Shown piece after piece: positions 10,218 to 21,448 of a stretch of 64,000 bases of DNA. The notes beneath the pieces are model-generated. The model was not told the origin of the DNA. It made no database searches and saw nothing but the letters and a program-made list of their open reading frames with translations. Position numbers and translations under genes: made by a program. Source of the DNA: Amorphophallus konjac (Eukaryota > Streptophyta > Magnoliopsida > Alismatales > Araceae); assembly GCA_022559845.1 (NCBI GenBank), contig CM040126.1, positions 47,672,458 to 47,736,457 on the forward strand. The letters are read 5' to 3'. Positions within the stretch are counted from its first letter, which is position 1. Each line of letters starts with the position of its first letter.

Positions 10218-12423
10218 AATTAGCGGCTGGTAAGGCTAGCGTCATGGAATTGGTGCCCTGCACCCTGCCATTAATTGGGGAATGGGCGCCCTTCAGATGG
10301 GCACCAATTATAATTTTATTTTTTTAGGAAATCAAGGAATTGGCGCCCTGACAGGTGCCACTAATTCTTGAATGGGCACCCACTGTATGGGCATCAATTA
10401 CTTCCTATTCTAGAAAGCTTAAAACACCAGCCAGAAAGCTTTAAACAATGCAAAATACCAATGGAAGTCAAAGGAAAACACTCACAATCACAAAATATGG
10501 ATCATGGCAATCAATAGGATTATGAAACAAAGCATGACATGCTCAACCCCCCTTTTTTTAGGTGGATAAATAGATAGATGGAAGGAAATTTCCAAAAATC
10601 AAACAAATTACCAATCACATGTGGGAGGTGTGCACGTGGTGCACAAGGGATAAAAAGAAAAAAAAAAAGGTGCTACATGGAGCACAAAAGGAGATGCACC
10701 GTGGGTGCAAATGGAAAGAGCAGACATGGGTGCCGAAGGGAAGGGTAATCAAAAGAAAAATAATGATGGTCCCATCGTGATCGCCAATTTGTGGATTATG
10801 GAAATAATGACTAAAAGAACAATAAGATAATAATACTAGAAAATGATGGGAAAAGAGATAGAAAAGGGGAACAAAAGAGCATGCGTGGATGCTATATGGA
10901 GTGTGATCGTCAGAGGGGTTTCCTCAAAAGAATATAACAATAAAGCAAAGGAGGGATCACGAAGAATACCTTTAAGTACGGGGGAGATTGTGAGTATCAC
11001 CTTCTGTTCCTATCGATCGGCCGATGAAGAGAGTTTCTCTTTAGCTTGATTACCCTTGCAAAGAACACAAACAACAACCAATAATAAAGATTGGATTAGA
11101 ATTATGAGATGTGTAGCATAAAATCCTTAAGATAAATAAATATGACAACATGAAGATGAACACACATTGTTGGTGTTGGCTTTAAAACCCCTATGCAAAA
11201 GGGTGAGGAAAAATAATGTGATGAAGAAAATAAGGGAGGGTGCAAGTGTTGAACAAAGGAGGTCTCAACGTGACTGAGATGATGGAAAGAATAACAAAAG
11301 AAAAGTATGATGTATGAACATGAACTAAATGCACAAAAGAAGAGAATAAGAGGAAGAGATAGGTTTATTAAATTTCTCCATGGCTTTAGATCTTCAATAG
11401 GAAAGAAGCCGCCAAAGGATGTAGCTTTGGCATGGGCAAGACTTCCTCCTTGAGGCTTCAAACCAGCAGCACCTCCCCTTACATTATTGTTGAAGCCTTA
11501 AACACAAGGGAGAGAGGGGTCCTATTTATAGAGCTAAATTTTAAAGTTTAATCCAAGAGAAATTAGGAAAACATGTTTAAGTTGGATTTGGAAGAGGATA
11601 TTCCATGGCCAAGTGTCCCTTCAACCTTAGGAAGCCTTAAGACCCTTTCCTAAGTGGAAGAGGACCTCAAAATGGAGAAAGAAGGAGTTCTGGCCAGATT
11701 CGGAACTCTGTAGGAAGGGCGATCACTCAGTGGTCGCCAATTAAAATAGCGCTAGATAGAAGTGTCACCAATCATGAGGCATTTCAAGACGGATTAGGAC
11801 TTTCTGAAATTTAAAAAAAATTGGCACCCATGAGGCGGTCGCTAATTATAAATTAATACGAATTTTGGTCAGAGTTAAAAGCTTAAAATATGGCAAAGAA
11901 ATTGGTGACTTTCCGCACGGGTGCCCATTTATCAAATGGCGACCGTCCAGATAGTCATGGAATCAAAAATAATCCGAATTTGGGTCAAAATATGAAGAAA
12001 AGATTTGGCAACCTTCCGAACGGTCGCTATTTAAAAATTGGCGACTTTCCGGAGTGTCACTAATTCTTACGTTTCGAAAAACTGGCCAAATAGAAGCCTG
12101 AGGAAATGGGCGCCCATCACCTGGGCGCCAATTAGAATGGGCGCCCAGGTCCTGGGAGCCATTTACAGTAATGGGCGCCCAGGTCAGGGGCCCCCATCAA
12201 ATGGCAACCCGGTCCCAGCCACCAATTGATTTAAGGCCAGGAAAAATGAAGAAAAATCACAAAAAAATCTCAAAAAAATCTAGAAAAATAGGAAAACATG
12301 TGAAAAAATTTGAAAAAGTTGGATATCCAAGAAAAATGTGGAAAACCACTCAAATAAGTCAATTTGACATCACAATGCGATAAGAGATATACTCAAAATG
12401 ATGTCAATTTTTGCGTATCTACA
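10218..12423 (-). mobile_element. C2-family LTR fragment, one end missing
   Basis: The right end GCGTATCTACA (12423), read on the minus strand, is TGTAGATACGC. It is followed by a GAGTATATC block that aligns with the C2 starts at 28974 and 79. A GATTACCCTTGCAAAGAACAC block at 11050 parallels GGTTACCCTGCAAAAAGAAAC at 26302 in the complete C2 copy. The left edge has no TG/CA end and no duplication matching CTGCT after 12423, so that side is deleted. It contains GGCGCC-centred repeats but no supported gene. Confidence 0.6.
11710..12235. repeat. GGCGCC / TGGGCGCCAATT repeat blocks in the C2 fragment
   Basis: Units such as ATGGGCGCCCA, GGGCGCCAATTAGAAT and TGGCGACCGTC recur, with a matching block at about 10240-10400. 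GGCGCC and GGGCGCCC are palindromic. The spacing is irregular, at about 20-40 bases. Confidence 0.65.
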
Positions 12424-12625
12424 CTGCTGTGGACCTAGGAATGTGAGATCTCGTCATTTGATTTCGTCGTGCTCCCCTGAGAGGGTAGAGTTGGTGTGAG
12501 GATCGAGATCAGATGCGTCGTCTGAGTGAGGATCGGCCCGTGATGTAGTATTGGTCTATGCGTGAGTCAACGGATGGCCTATCAAGATTTGGAATGTGCT
12601 TGTTGGCCCTTAGGACGCTGAGCAT
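12424..12625 (+). mobile_element. Internal region of element B, first surviving part
   Basis: The TTTCGTCGTGCTCCCC..GAGAGGGT block, and then GTCTATG(C/T)GTGAGTCA(A/G)CGGATGGCC, align with element A's interior at about 34830-34960. This places it in the 3' half of the interior. There is no open reading frame. It stops at the GAGCA target site of solo LTR D. Confidence 0.65.
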
Positions 12626-15600
12626 GTCACGCCCAGAGCTTTTATTACATTGGAAGATATTCCGGAACGTGAACAGCCGGCAAGAGAAGTCTCAAGTGAA
12701 AATAATAATCAGAGCGTAAATCATTCACACATAAGATGAATGGAGACAAAAATTGATCAAGAATCTGACTTTTATTGAATATAGCAATCTAGTACATGAT
12801 CTTGACTCATTGACTAACTAGACTCAATAAAATAAAAAATTACATATTTGACTCTTGACAAGATTAACTATGGCTTCTCTCGAACCATCAATCACTCTCG
12901 GATCCATCACTTGAGTATTCTGAACCCGACCCACTAGAATTTGCTGAAAAAGATTGAAAAGTAGGGTAATGAGCACACATGCGCAGTAGGTATCTCCGTA
13001 TCAACATGATTGGTAAATTTAAATGATTAGTATTTTAGCTCTAGAGAATAAGATAGATCATGCAAATACGATGAAACATGCGAATAAAGCCAAAGTAACA
13101 AGATACGATCAAGTATGAAATATGAGAATATGATTTGATCAAGCATATAACAAGAATGTCAATTTGGCCTTTTCAAGAATGTACTTTTCATAACCATGAA
13201 GGCTATGCACTAGAAAGTCATGTAACAAGCAAGTACTCTTCACTTAGTAATAAGTACTTCGTGAATTTATGTGGATTCCGTGGATATTTCACTTATTTAT
13301 AGAGAATGTACTCCTAGCGCAATGCGACGCCAGTAGTATCATACCCCATAGTTTACAGTATGTTTCCGACAATCAGCCGAGGGGACTAGCATAGAGCTCT
13401 TGAACACAATCAGTACTCGAACTGCATCTTCAAGTATAAATCAAGTTACTTCCACGTTATAACAATAATGTGGCCAATAATGTACAAGTTCAACAAAAAT
13501 TCCATGAGAAGGTAACCAAAAATAAGAATGCTTCAATATTGGATCATGAGAATTCAAGAAATGCATTAATAACTAAGTCATGCTACGGGAAGAATTTGGC
13601 AGCATAACGGCACATTCTTTAAATTTCATAATTCAAATTGAGCTTGATTAAACATATTTTAGGCTCTAGATAATCTTAAGATCATCTAGTAACTCAAGAA
13701 AATCAACCCCAAAGTCCAAACCTTGGGTTAGATTCAATCAGGATCCAAGCAGTCTATTACTGGGCCGTTTTGGAACGCAAGCGGTCATATACAGGACCAT
13801 TTAGAAATCCAAGCAGTCAAGTGCAGGACCGTTTAACAAGACAGAGTTCGGTATTTTAAAAATAGGATTTCTGGATCCTTGCGGTCGGATGGAGAACCGT
13901 TTAATATCCCTTAGAGGTCTATCAAATGGCCGCTAGCAGACTCTAGCGGTCAACCAAATGGCCGCTAGGTTCCAGAATGTATAAAACATCGGTAAGAGTG
14001 CCTTCTAGACATTAGGTTTTTATGGTATAACCAGCTCGGTAAACTAGTGGGAATCCCAGGCTCACAGAGTCTTACGGAGGCCTTGAAACAAGATTTCCTA
14101 GTCCGTTGGAAGGAATATCCGATGGAGAGGTTATCAAGTCCAAGATTGTGTACTTATTATGCAAAGGTGTAACTAATGACAACATACCGGAATATATGCC
14201 ATGCACTTAAGAAAATGACTCTTAGAAGAGAGAGAGAGAATCGTGATAAAATAGTGAACGAGTTAAATCATGAATCCTCTATTTAAAACATGTATTTGAT
14301 TATAAGAGTATATTACTTTGGTCATAAATTAACATAAGTCAAAATAACACCAATGTGTAAAAAACATGGAATCTATTATGATGAACCAGAAATCTAACTA
14401 AGTATATAAAACCAGAACTTAAATCAGGATTAAAATTTAGTTAACTAGGCTTATCATATAATCATTAAGGCTAATCTGTAATATGTTTGAATTAACAATA
14501 TTACAGAAAATCAGAAAACTAAACGGTCAACTGGGTGACCGTTTCAGACTGGCTAGCGGTCTATCGAGCGACCGCTAGACTTCCTGGCGGTCTACAGGAA
14601 GACCGTTTCCTCCTGTATTAATCCGAGTTCAAAAGATAATAAGACTAAATCCTAAACTAATGCATATCATGCCTGGAAATCAACATATACAAACTTCCAT
14701 AATCATGATAGAACGAATATAGGCCAACAATATGCATAGGTTTGTGTGCACAACAAGAAAATCCCATTTTTACTTCATTAAGGCTAAGAATTATGCATGA
14801 ATGCATAGTCCTAATGAAAACATGAAATTCTCAAGGTACAATGCATGAAACAAGAGGGCTTTTATTCCTGACATAAGGTTTAAGCCATTCCTGAGATAAC
14901 CTACCTCTATCTTGAGTTTTAAGTTTTGAATTTAAGGTCAGAAGTCAACCCTAGTTCTCTGCTCGTCCTGAACCGAGCCAGCAACTTCATGTCCTTCTAT
15001 CTCCTGATTCTCTTGACCAAAAGACGTGAAATTTTGAGGGTAAGAAGATGGTACTAACAAGAACAAATTGTTCTAAAAAACCTCTATCTAATTACCTTGT
15101 TTGGGGCTTCGAATTCCTTGATCAATCTGGGTCGGACGCACTAATTCCTGAGTTATTTGCACCGAACCAGGAACTTTGGAAGCCTCTAACTCCTTGTAGA
15201 CTTCATCTCCTAGAACGAAATTCAGAGGGTAGTTAGTTCTAACTATAATAAACAAATTCCTGGAAGAAACTTACCTCTAATTCGTCCTTCTTACCTTAGT
15301 TCCACACATGCCAAAAGTAAGGGTCGCACACGTCAAATCTGAGATCTATTTAATGGGTTAGCTAGGGTTTTGAGGATTAGAATGAACTTAGAGTCCCATT
15401 TAGACTTTCAATTTGATCTATTATCCTTCTAGACTTATCTAATTAGTAGATAGGGTCGACCCTAGGTGATTTGGATGCTAAAAATCCATCCTTCTCACGT
15501 TCTCTCTAACTCACGGATCTGACAGAGCTAAGCGGTCTAGCTCTAGACCGTTTACCCTTGCTAAACAGTCTCGCGATAGACCGTTTACCACCTTAGGCGT

Positions 15601-15898
15601 CAAATTTGATATTAGTTCAAACTCTTTTGATATTATCTTTGTTATTATCCACTTATTTATCTTTTAAGGATTCATTATCCCTTAATTCCGTGATTACACT
15701 AGTTGTAGGCTTCTAGAATATGGGCTAAGGTCCAAAACAATCTTCTTGGGTCAATTGGGTTCATTATATGAGTCTAATGCAAGGCCATAATAATTTGATT
15801 TTTTTAATTTACCATAATTCATTTAATAACCTATTAAAATGCTTAATAATTATATTTTAAATCTGAAAAAAATGCTTAGTAAATTCTCGGGCGTTAAA
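12626..15898 (-). mobile_element. Solo LTR, family D, 3,273 bp
   Basis: The left end is TGTCACGCCCAGAGC and the right end is CTCGGGCGTTAAA. On the minus strand it reads TTTAACGCCCGAG...GGGCGTGACA, the usual TGTAACGCCC...TGACA form with a decayed first base pair. GAGCA (12621-12625) and GAGCG (15899-15903) form a target duplication with one mismatch. Element B's interior continues on either side in the order seen in element A, so D is a clean insertion. No coding sequence is visible. Repeats of AGCGGTC / GACCGTTT lie at 13740-13990, 14520-14610 and 15525-15600. Confidence 0.75.
13740..13990. repeat. AGCGGTC / GACCGTT inverted-repeat array (LTR D)
   Basis: Pairs such as AAGCGGTCATATACAGGACC and AGCGGTC..GACCG(C/T)T recur, each a short potential hairpin. 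Further copies lie at 14520-14610 and 15525-15600 in the same LTR. Confidence 0.7.
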
Positions 15899-15903
15899 GA
15901 GCG

Positions 15904-16627
15904 AGTAAGGGTTTCCCGTTGACGAGTAGCTGGTGATCGGCATGTAGTCTTTCATAGACAGAAGATGCTGGTTGTAGCGAGCCGAGAACGGTGAGTGCCG
16001 TGTGCAAGTGAGGCCTTTGGTGGTCGATTGCGAGATGTGCCTTTTCCCGAATTGGATCTGGATCTGTTGAAAGTTTGTGTTTTGACAGAGTTGGTCCAAT
16101 AAGGCTGTTGGCGTTCGGATTGCCAGGTATGAGATGATTCATGGCGCGGAGCCGACGGATTTGTGGCAGTCAGTTGGAATGAATGTGTGAGCTGCTGGTG
16201 GCTCAGCGATGGTCGTCACTGGTGGGGCGTGAGATCAATTAGCTGGTAGCGAAGCTGATGTTTGATTGGCCTGCCGGGCATGGGCTCTGATCGGTGGCTG
16301 TTTCTCATAATGAGGATTGCGTCCCCTCAGTGAGCGAGATGGTGGCAGCAATGCCGTGATTGAATTTCCGTGGTGGCTGAGGTGATGCCAGACGTGTGCC
16401 CTTTTTATGCTATGCCTGCTCTGATGATCGATGTGTGTTGTGTATGGAGCGAGGCATGTTACTCGTGATCAAGGTCTAGCTGTGTCCCTCAGGAGTTGTG
16501 CTCCCGCGAGTATCAATGTTTTTGCTGGAGCTCTGGGAGCGTTACCAACTGGGTGTGTTGTTCTTCCCCTGTGCCTTGGTGGTTGCCTCAAATTTTGAGG
16601 TCAAACTTTCTGTAAGGAGGGGAGAAC
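15904..16627 (+). mobile_element. Internal region of element B, second part, with polypurine tract
   Basis: CAGACAGAAGATGCTGGTTG at 15957 matches element A at 35035, and ATGCCTGCTCTGATG matches A at about 35488. The order is conserved down to the polypurine tract AAGGAGGGGAGAAC (16614-16627), which abuts the 3' LTR. The preceding AATTTTGAGGTCAAA corresponds to the AATTTCGAGGACGAAATTC motif common just before the polypurine tract of plant Ty3/gypsy elements. An autonomous element would encode integrase here. I find no such frame. Confidence 0.7.
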
Positions 16628-16829
16628 TGTAACGCCCCAGATTTTTTTCATTTTTTCGGATCAGAATCCGTGAGATCGGAGCGCCTTTGTGAGTCCCGAA
16701 ACGTGTTTTGTGATTTACTCGGGTTTTTGGCTGTCGAACATGCAGAACCCTGTGTAAGGTGAACTGACGCGTTGTCGGGCTTCGGGACGTTGCAGGTGTG
16801 TTGTGCATTTTCCGAGGATCGTGGGGAGT
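16628..16829 (+). mobile_element. 3' LTR of element B, first segment
   Basis: It starts TGTAACGCCCCAG and continues like the 5' LTR (GGATCAGAATCCGTGAG..) up to GTGGGGAGT. There it is cut by solo LTR C-2 and resumes at 21449. Confidence 0.8.
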
Positions 16830-17494
16830 TGTAGACGCACTAATTTTTTTGAAAAGAATTAATTCTAAATTAATTAATTATTAATTATATTAATTTGTTT
16901 ATTTAGAGCTAGGGCGTGTCAGTCACAAAGTGACGATTTATTCGGGCTTCAAGGAAGCCCTGGGTGCGCTCGATCTGACTCAGTCAGACGGTTGTGTAGT
17001 TCGGGTCGGGACCAAAACCCGCCACGTCATAAAGGTCATGGCGTTAATTACATCCCCTCGGAGAGGGGAACACCATTGATTAATCGCCAGGAATAAGGGC
17101 CCTACGGCCTAAAGAAAATACCAATAATGTAAGAAGATAGGGAAGGTCGAACTATGCTAAAAGCCTGCATCGGGATACGAACATTCAGGTTTTGTCGGTC
17201 ACTCATGGACCACTTTATGTTCGGACAAATGTCTGTATTGAAGGTACGACGTAAACGGAAATAAACCCGTACAAATGTGTGCCAAGTTTACGGTAATTTC
17301 AATAAAAGAGCGGAAACGAATCCCAATGAGAACAAGTCCGGTTTGACGAACTATCGGCCCAGAGCAATGTCGGATCACGGCCATATCGGGATGGTTCCCA
17401 AGGTCCGAACCCAACTTGGAGGGGCGGCGTTGATATTCCCTTTACACCGGGTCTTGAGGAGAAACGAGGCTGCGGAGCAAGTTTCATCATGTTA

Positions 17495-17640
17495 TTATTG
17501 TTTGATTTTCTTTTTTTATTATTAGTTTATTATTATTATTATTATTTTGTATTTTTTGATTATGAGTTTATTTTTTGATTGTGAGTTTGTTATTATTATT
17601 ATTATTTTATTATTATTATTATTGTGTATTATCATATATA
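17495..17640. repeat. (TTA)n / (ATT)n microsatellite, first block
   Basis: Runs of TTATTATTATTATTA are interrupted by TTTTTGATTATGAG. The block lies inside solo LTR C-2. Confidence 0.85.
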
Positions 17641-17749
17641 TATATTTATTGCATTAGGAGCGTGTATGGAAGGAAGAGCCAAAAGGGTTGAAGAGAGGTT
17701 GACCTGTCCTGAGGACATGTTGACCTTAATGAAATCAATGCTGGAGGTA

Positions 17750-18515
17750 GGTCGATGCATATGAACAACTAAGGTTAGAGCATATGAACAACTAAGGTCA
17801 GAGCACATGAAGACTAGGTCGGTGCACATACAGGCCAGAGCTGAGTGCAGGTCAGAGCACATGGAGATCAGGTCGGTGCACATACAGGCTGAGGTCGGAG
17901 CACATGAACACTGCGCTTCATGGGATCGGTGCACGTGCAGGCTGAGGTCGGTGCATATGCAGGCCGAGGTCGGAGCACACGTGCAGCCAGGCGAGGTAGA
18001 GTCAGTGCAGCTGTGCAGTCGGGCAAGAGGTGAGGTCGGTGCAGCTGTGCATCCAGGCATGAGTGAGGTCGGTGCAGCTGTGCTGCCAAGGTCAATGCAC
18101 GCTGGAGCTGAGGTCGGAGCATGTTGGGTGAGGTCGGTGCAGCTACAGCTGAGGTCGGTGCAGCCGAGGCTGGAAGTCGGTGCACATTGGAGCTGAGGTC
18201 GGTGCACATGGCATAAGGGTGAAGTAAGGTCGATGCACATGCTGAACTAATGTCGATGCACATGGCACAAGGGTGAAGTAAGGTCGATGCACATCAGGCA
18301 GAGGGCTAGATGAAGGTCGATGCACATTCCTGCTTCGAGGAACAAAGGTCGATGCACATGTCATAAGGGTGAAGTAAGGTCGATGCACATTCCTGCTTTG
18401 AAGAACAAAGGTCGATGCACATGCTGAACTAAGGTCGATGCACATGGCACAAGGATGAAGTAAGGTCGATGCACATCAAGCACAGGGCTAGATGAAGGTC
18501 GATGCACCCCAGGCC
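17750..18515. repeat. GAGGTCGGTGCACATGCAGG minisatellite
   Basis: Roughly thirty units of about 20-40 bases are built on GGTCG(A/G)TGCACAT. The core contains GTGCAC/TGCA palindromes. The first half uses GAGGTCGGTGCA.. and the second half uses AAGGTCGATGCACAT, so two subfamilies were amplified in turn. The 202- and 131-codon frames over it (His/Arg/Pro/Ser/Thr-rich) are products of the repeat. Confidence 0.85.
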
Positions 18516-18551
18516 TGGGGCTAAAGGCAGAGTTTCCTGCAACACTCCAAC

Positions 18552-18670
18552 TTGAAGATTTATTTATTGTTTTATTACTTTATTTATTATTATACACATT
18601 TTTACATATACATATTTTTATCTTTATTTATTTATTTGGTTATTATTATTATTGTTTTCTTTATTATTAC

Positions 18671-18721
<51 letters not shown>

Positions 18722-18790
18722 TTTATATTTTTTATTATTATTATCTTATTTATTTATTTTATTTATTTTATTCTTATTCCCTTTTTATTA
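18552..18790. repeat. (TTA)n / (TTTA)n microsatellite, second block
   Basis: A run of more than ten TTA units lies at about 18670-18718, flanked by TTTATTTATT runs. It produces spurious poly-Ile and poly-Leu frames. Confidence 0.85.
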
Positions 18791-19239
18791 ATTTCTTTCT
18801 TTGCTTATTCAGTCGACGTCCGGGTCCGAACCGTCACAAATGCTACGGCAGTGCGGGCTCAATTCTTTTCGTGTCTTTCACAGTTCTTCTGACTCACGGG
18901 AGCGTCTCGTTGTTGTTTCTTTTATTTGGTTGTTACTTCCTTTTGTCTTTAAATATATATATTATTCTAGCAAAAATTCGGCATCATCTCCCCTTGACCC
19001 AAGAGCTGGGAGGTGTAAAGGGGTACACGCCCACAGGGAGTGACGTGACCCAACAAGTCAAGGTGTGCACATATGCAGCAACACCCTTAGAAAACTTCAA
19101 AAAACCTAGAGAAATCAGCGAGTGGGAAAAAACACCAGGTGAGACGTGGCCTTAGTGGTTGGAACACCGGGCCAAACCTTCACCGACCCAGGGAGAAATG
19201 ATCACTTGATAAATGAAAAGCATGGCTATCGGGTCGCAG

Positions 19240-19735
19240 ACCATGAGTGCACCGAGTAAGGAAGGTGGCTAGGGCACGTCGGGTAAAGGCAGGCCACGAT
19301 GCGCCGGGCAAGAGCAGGCTGGGATGTGCCGGGTGGCGAGGTGGTCAAGCGCGCCGAGTAGGAATAGGTTGGAATGTGTAGGGCCAAGCAGGCTGGAGTG
19401 CACCGGGCAGAGCATGGGCAGGGGTGTGCCGGGCAAATACCAGCTGGGGAGTGCCGGGCAATGCTAAGCTGGGGGTGTACCGGTTAAGGTTGCCTGAGGG
19501 AGTGCCGGGCAAAGGCCAGCTCGGGCGTGTCGGGCAAGTCTAAGCTGGGGGTGCACCGGTTAAGGTTGCCTGAGGGAGTGCCGGGTGGCGAGGTGGTGGG
19601 CAATGCGCTGGGTGAAGGGGCGCAGGGCAGTGCGCCGGGTGAAGGGGTGTAGGGCAGTGCACCGGTGGAGGGTGCAAGGCAGTGCACCGGTGGAGGGGAG
19701 CAGGGCAGTGCTCAGGAGAGGGCTCTTTCAACAGG
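19240..19735. repeat. GTGC(G/A)CCGGGTGAAGGGG minisatellite, block 1
   Basis: Units such as GTGCCGGGCAAAGGCCAGCT and GTGCACCGGTGGAGGG repeat irregularly every 20-35 bases. A 70-bp subunit containing CTAAGCTGGGGGTG is duplicated near 19475 and 19540. Confidence 0.8.
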
Positions 19736-20689
19736 TCGAACGTGGCGCTTTGAGATAAAATCCATAAAGGAAACACGAAGAAGGACCCTATCGCGGAGAT
19801 GACTGGAAGGAGGCCATCCTCATGCCGTCACGCAAGAGACACTACCCATCGAGTTGGATAGACTCTGCGACGTTCTGAAGAGCGAGCAACCCAAAAGCAA
19901 GCAAACCAAAGGGAAGCATAAAGCAAACCATACTGGGCATCGTGGGGTGGAGGTTGAGCATAACAAAACAGAGGGGCACATTTCATTCACAGGGAACTAG
20001 GTGCCATAAGACATGGCCATCAAGCTAGAACCCATGCAGGGCAACAACACGTGCGTGAGTGGCACAGGAAGAGATGAAGGAAACTATTCCACGAAAAGGA
20101 GAAGGTACATGAACAAATGGAAAAGAAAGGAAGAAAACAAGATGAGGAGAAGGTCGGGGTCAGGGAGAAGCAAGGGCTCCCTTCCCTTTCCCGGTCCCCT
20201 CCTATTACACTGGTAGCCTCTCCCTTAAGCGTCTTCTCTCTTCGCACAGACGGCGGTGGGTGGAGCAGTAGGCTCCCTCCCTCTTCTTCTCTTCTGGTCT
20301 TCTTCTCCTTCTGTTTTTTCTCTTCACTCAGGTGGCAGTCGGAGCACCCTGAAGGAGCAGAAAAACTAGAGAGCCCAGCCTGTGAGCCCAAGAGCAAAAA
20401 GACCCCCCCTTTATCTCTTCGACGTGAGAGGTTTTTATACCTCTGGCCATGTTGACCTCTGCTCACGATGTGAGTCAATTCAAGATGGACCCCCAGCCTT
20501 GTCCCCCAACAGAGGGATGCCTGCGTGTTCGAGCTGGGAGCCGACAGCTGAGCAAAGCCTCAACTGGCTTCGACGTGATCATGCTGCGCGCCAAGGGTCA
20601 CACACAGTGACCGCCGTGTTCACCGCTGATTGTGCCGGTCCAAACAATGGAGCCCCTCACCGGATGAAGAAGGGCATGCCATGTACAGG

Positions 20690-21070
20690 GTAAAGGGCTT
20701 GGCAGCCTCACCGGATGGAGTGGGTGTCGAGGGTGCACCGCTGGAGTGGCTTACGGGGTGCACCGACTAGAGTGTTGGGGACCGCACCGGGTGGAGGGCA
20801 TTCGGCAGTGTGCAGGGCAAACGGCGCTTGGAGCGTGCCAGCGAAAGGCATTAGGAGGTGCACCGGGCAAGGGCAAGCCAAGGTGAGTGCACCGGTGGAG
20901 GGGTGCACCGTTTGAAGGCTAAGAGCGGCGTGCCGGTGGAGACTGTTGGGGAAGCGTGCTGGGTAAGGGCACTTTGAAGGCGTGCCGGGTGGGGATGCTC
21001 TGGGGTGTGCCGGTGAAGCCCGTTCGAAGGTGTGCCAGTGGAGACCGCCAGGGAGCATGCCAGGTAGAGC
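20690..21070. repeat. GTGCACCGGTGGAGG minisatellite, block 2
   Basis: The unit family is the same as at 19240-19735 and reappears 1 kb further on inside the same LTR. It is separated by a pyrimidine-rich stretch that resembles the C1 leader. Confidence 0.8.
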
Positions 21071-21448
21071 CTCTCGAGGTCCAACGCACTCATGCTCCTA
21101 ACAAGTGACTCAATCTGCCAGGCTGAATCATAGGATAACAGCACGTACTCCTTTGTTCACTGTGGTTGCGGTTTGTTGATTCTCTTCGGGGACTCGGGAA
21201 TTGCGAGCCTCCCGGGGGTGTCTTTTCGCTGCCGAGAGCCCGAGAGTGGATCCATGATAGTGCATAAACTCGGGAGAGTATCTTATCTCCCTCCGTTGTT
21301 TGATGGGCCCGTGCAAGTACGAAACGTTTGCTGGCCGGTGGGATTTTTCGGAGTCTGGGCACCCAGTCTCTCCGCAGTCTTATTTTCCAGGTTCATCTTT
21401 CGATGTTGAACTGGGGAGTGTACAGACACAAAATTTTATGCGTCCACA

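Larger units (their letters stand above)
16830..21448 (+). mobile_element. Solo LTR, family C (copy C-2), 4,619 bp
   Basis: It starts TGTAGACGCACT and ends ATTTTATGCGTCCACA. GGAGT is duplicated perfectly at 16825-16829 and 21449-21453, and removing the insert restores the B LTR sequence GTGGGGAGTATTTTT. The body follows C1 in order (GGGCGTGTCAGTCAC, CATCTCCCCTTGACC, a CT-rich block). It is 1.7 kb longer, largely because of TTA microsatellites and three minisatellite blocks that C1 lacks. There is no second LTR copy and no internal domain, so it is a solo LTR. Long frames on both strands are repeat artefacts. Confidence 0.85.

Noticed and set aside
17632..18445. His/Thr/Cys-rich frames of 100-202 codons
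   Set aside because: They lie wholly in the GGTCGGTGCACAT minisatellite inside a solo LTR and repeat with its period.
18552..19155. A frame beginning with a long hydrophobic Leu/Ile run, resembling a membrane protein
   Set aside because: The hydrophobic run is the translation of a TTA microsatellite. The rest is LTR sequence.
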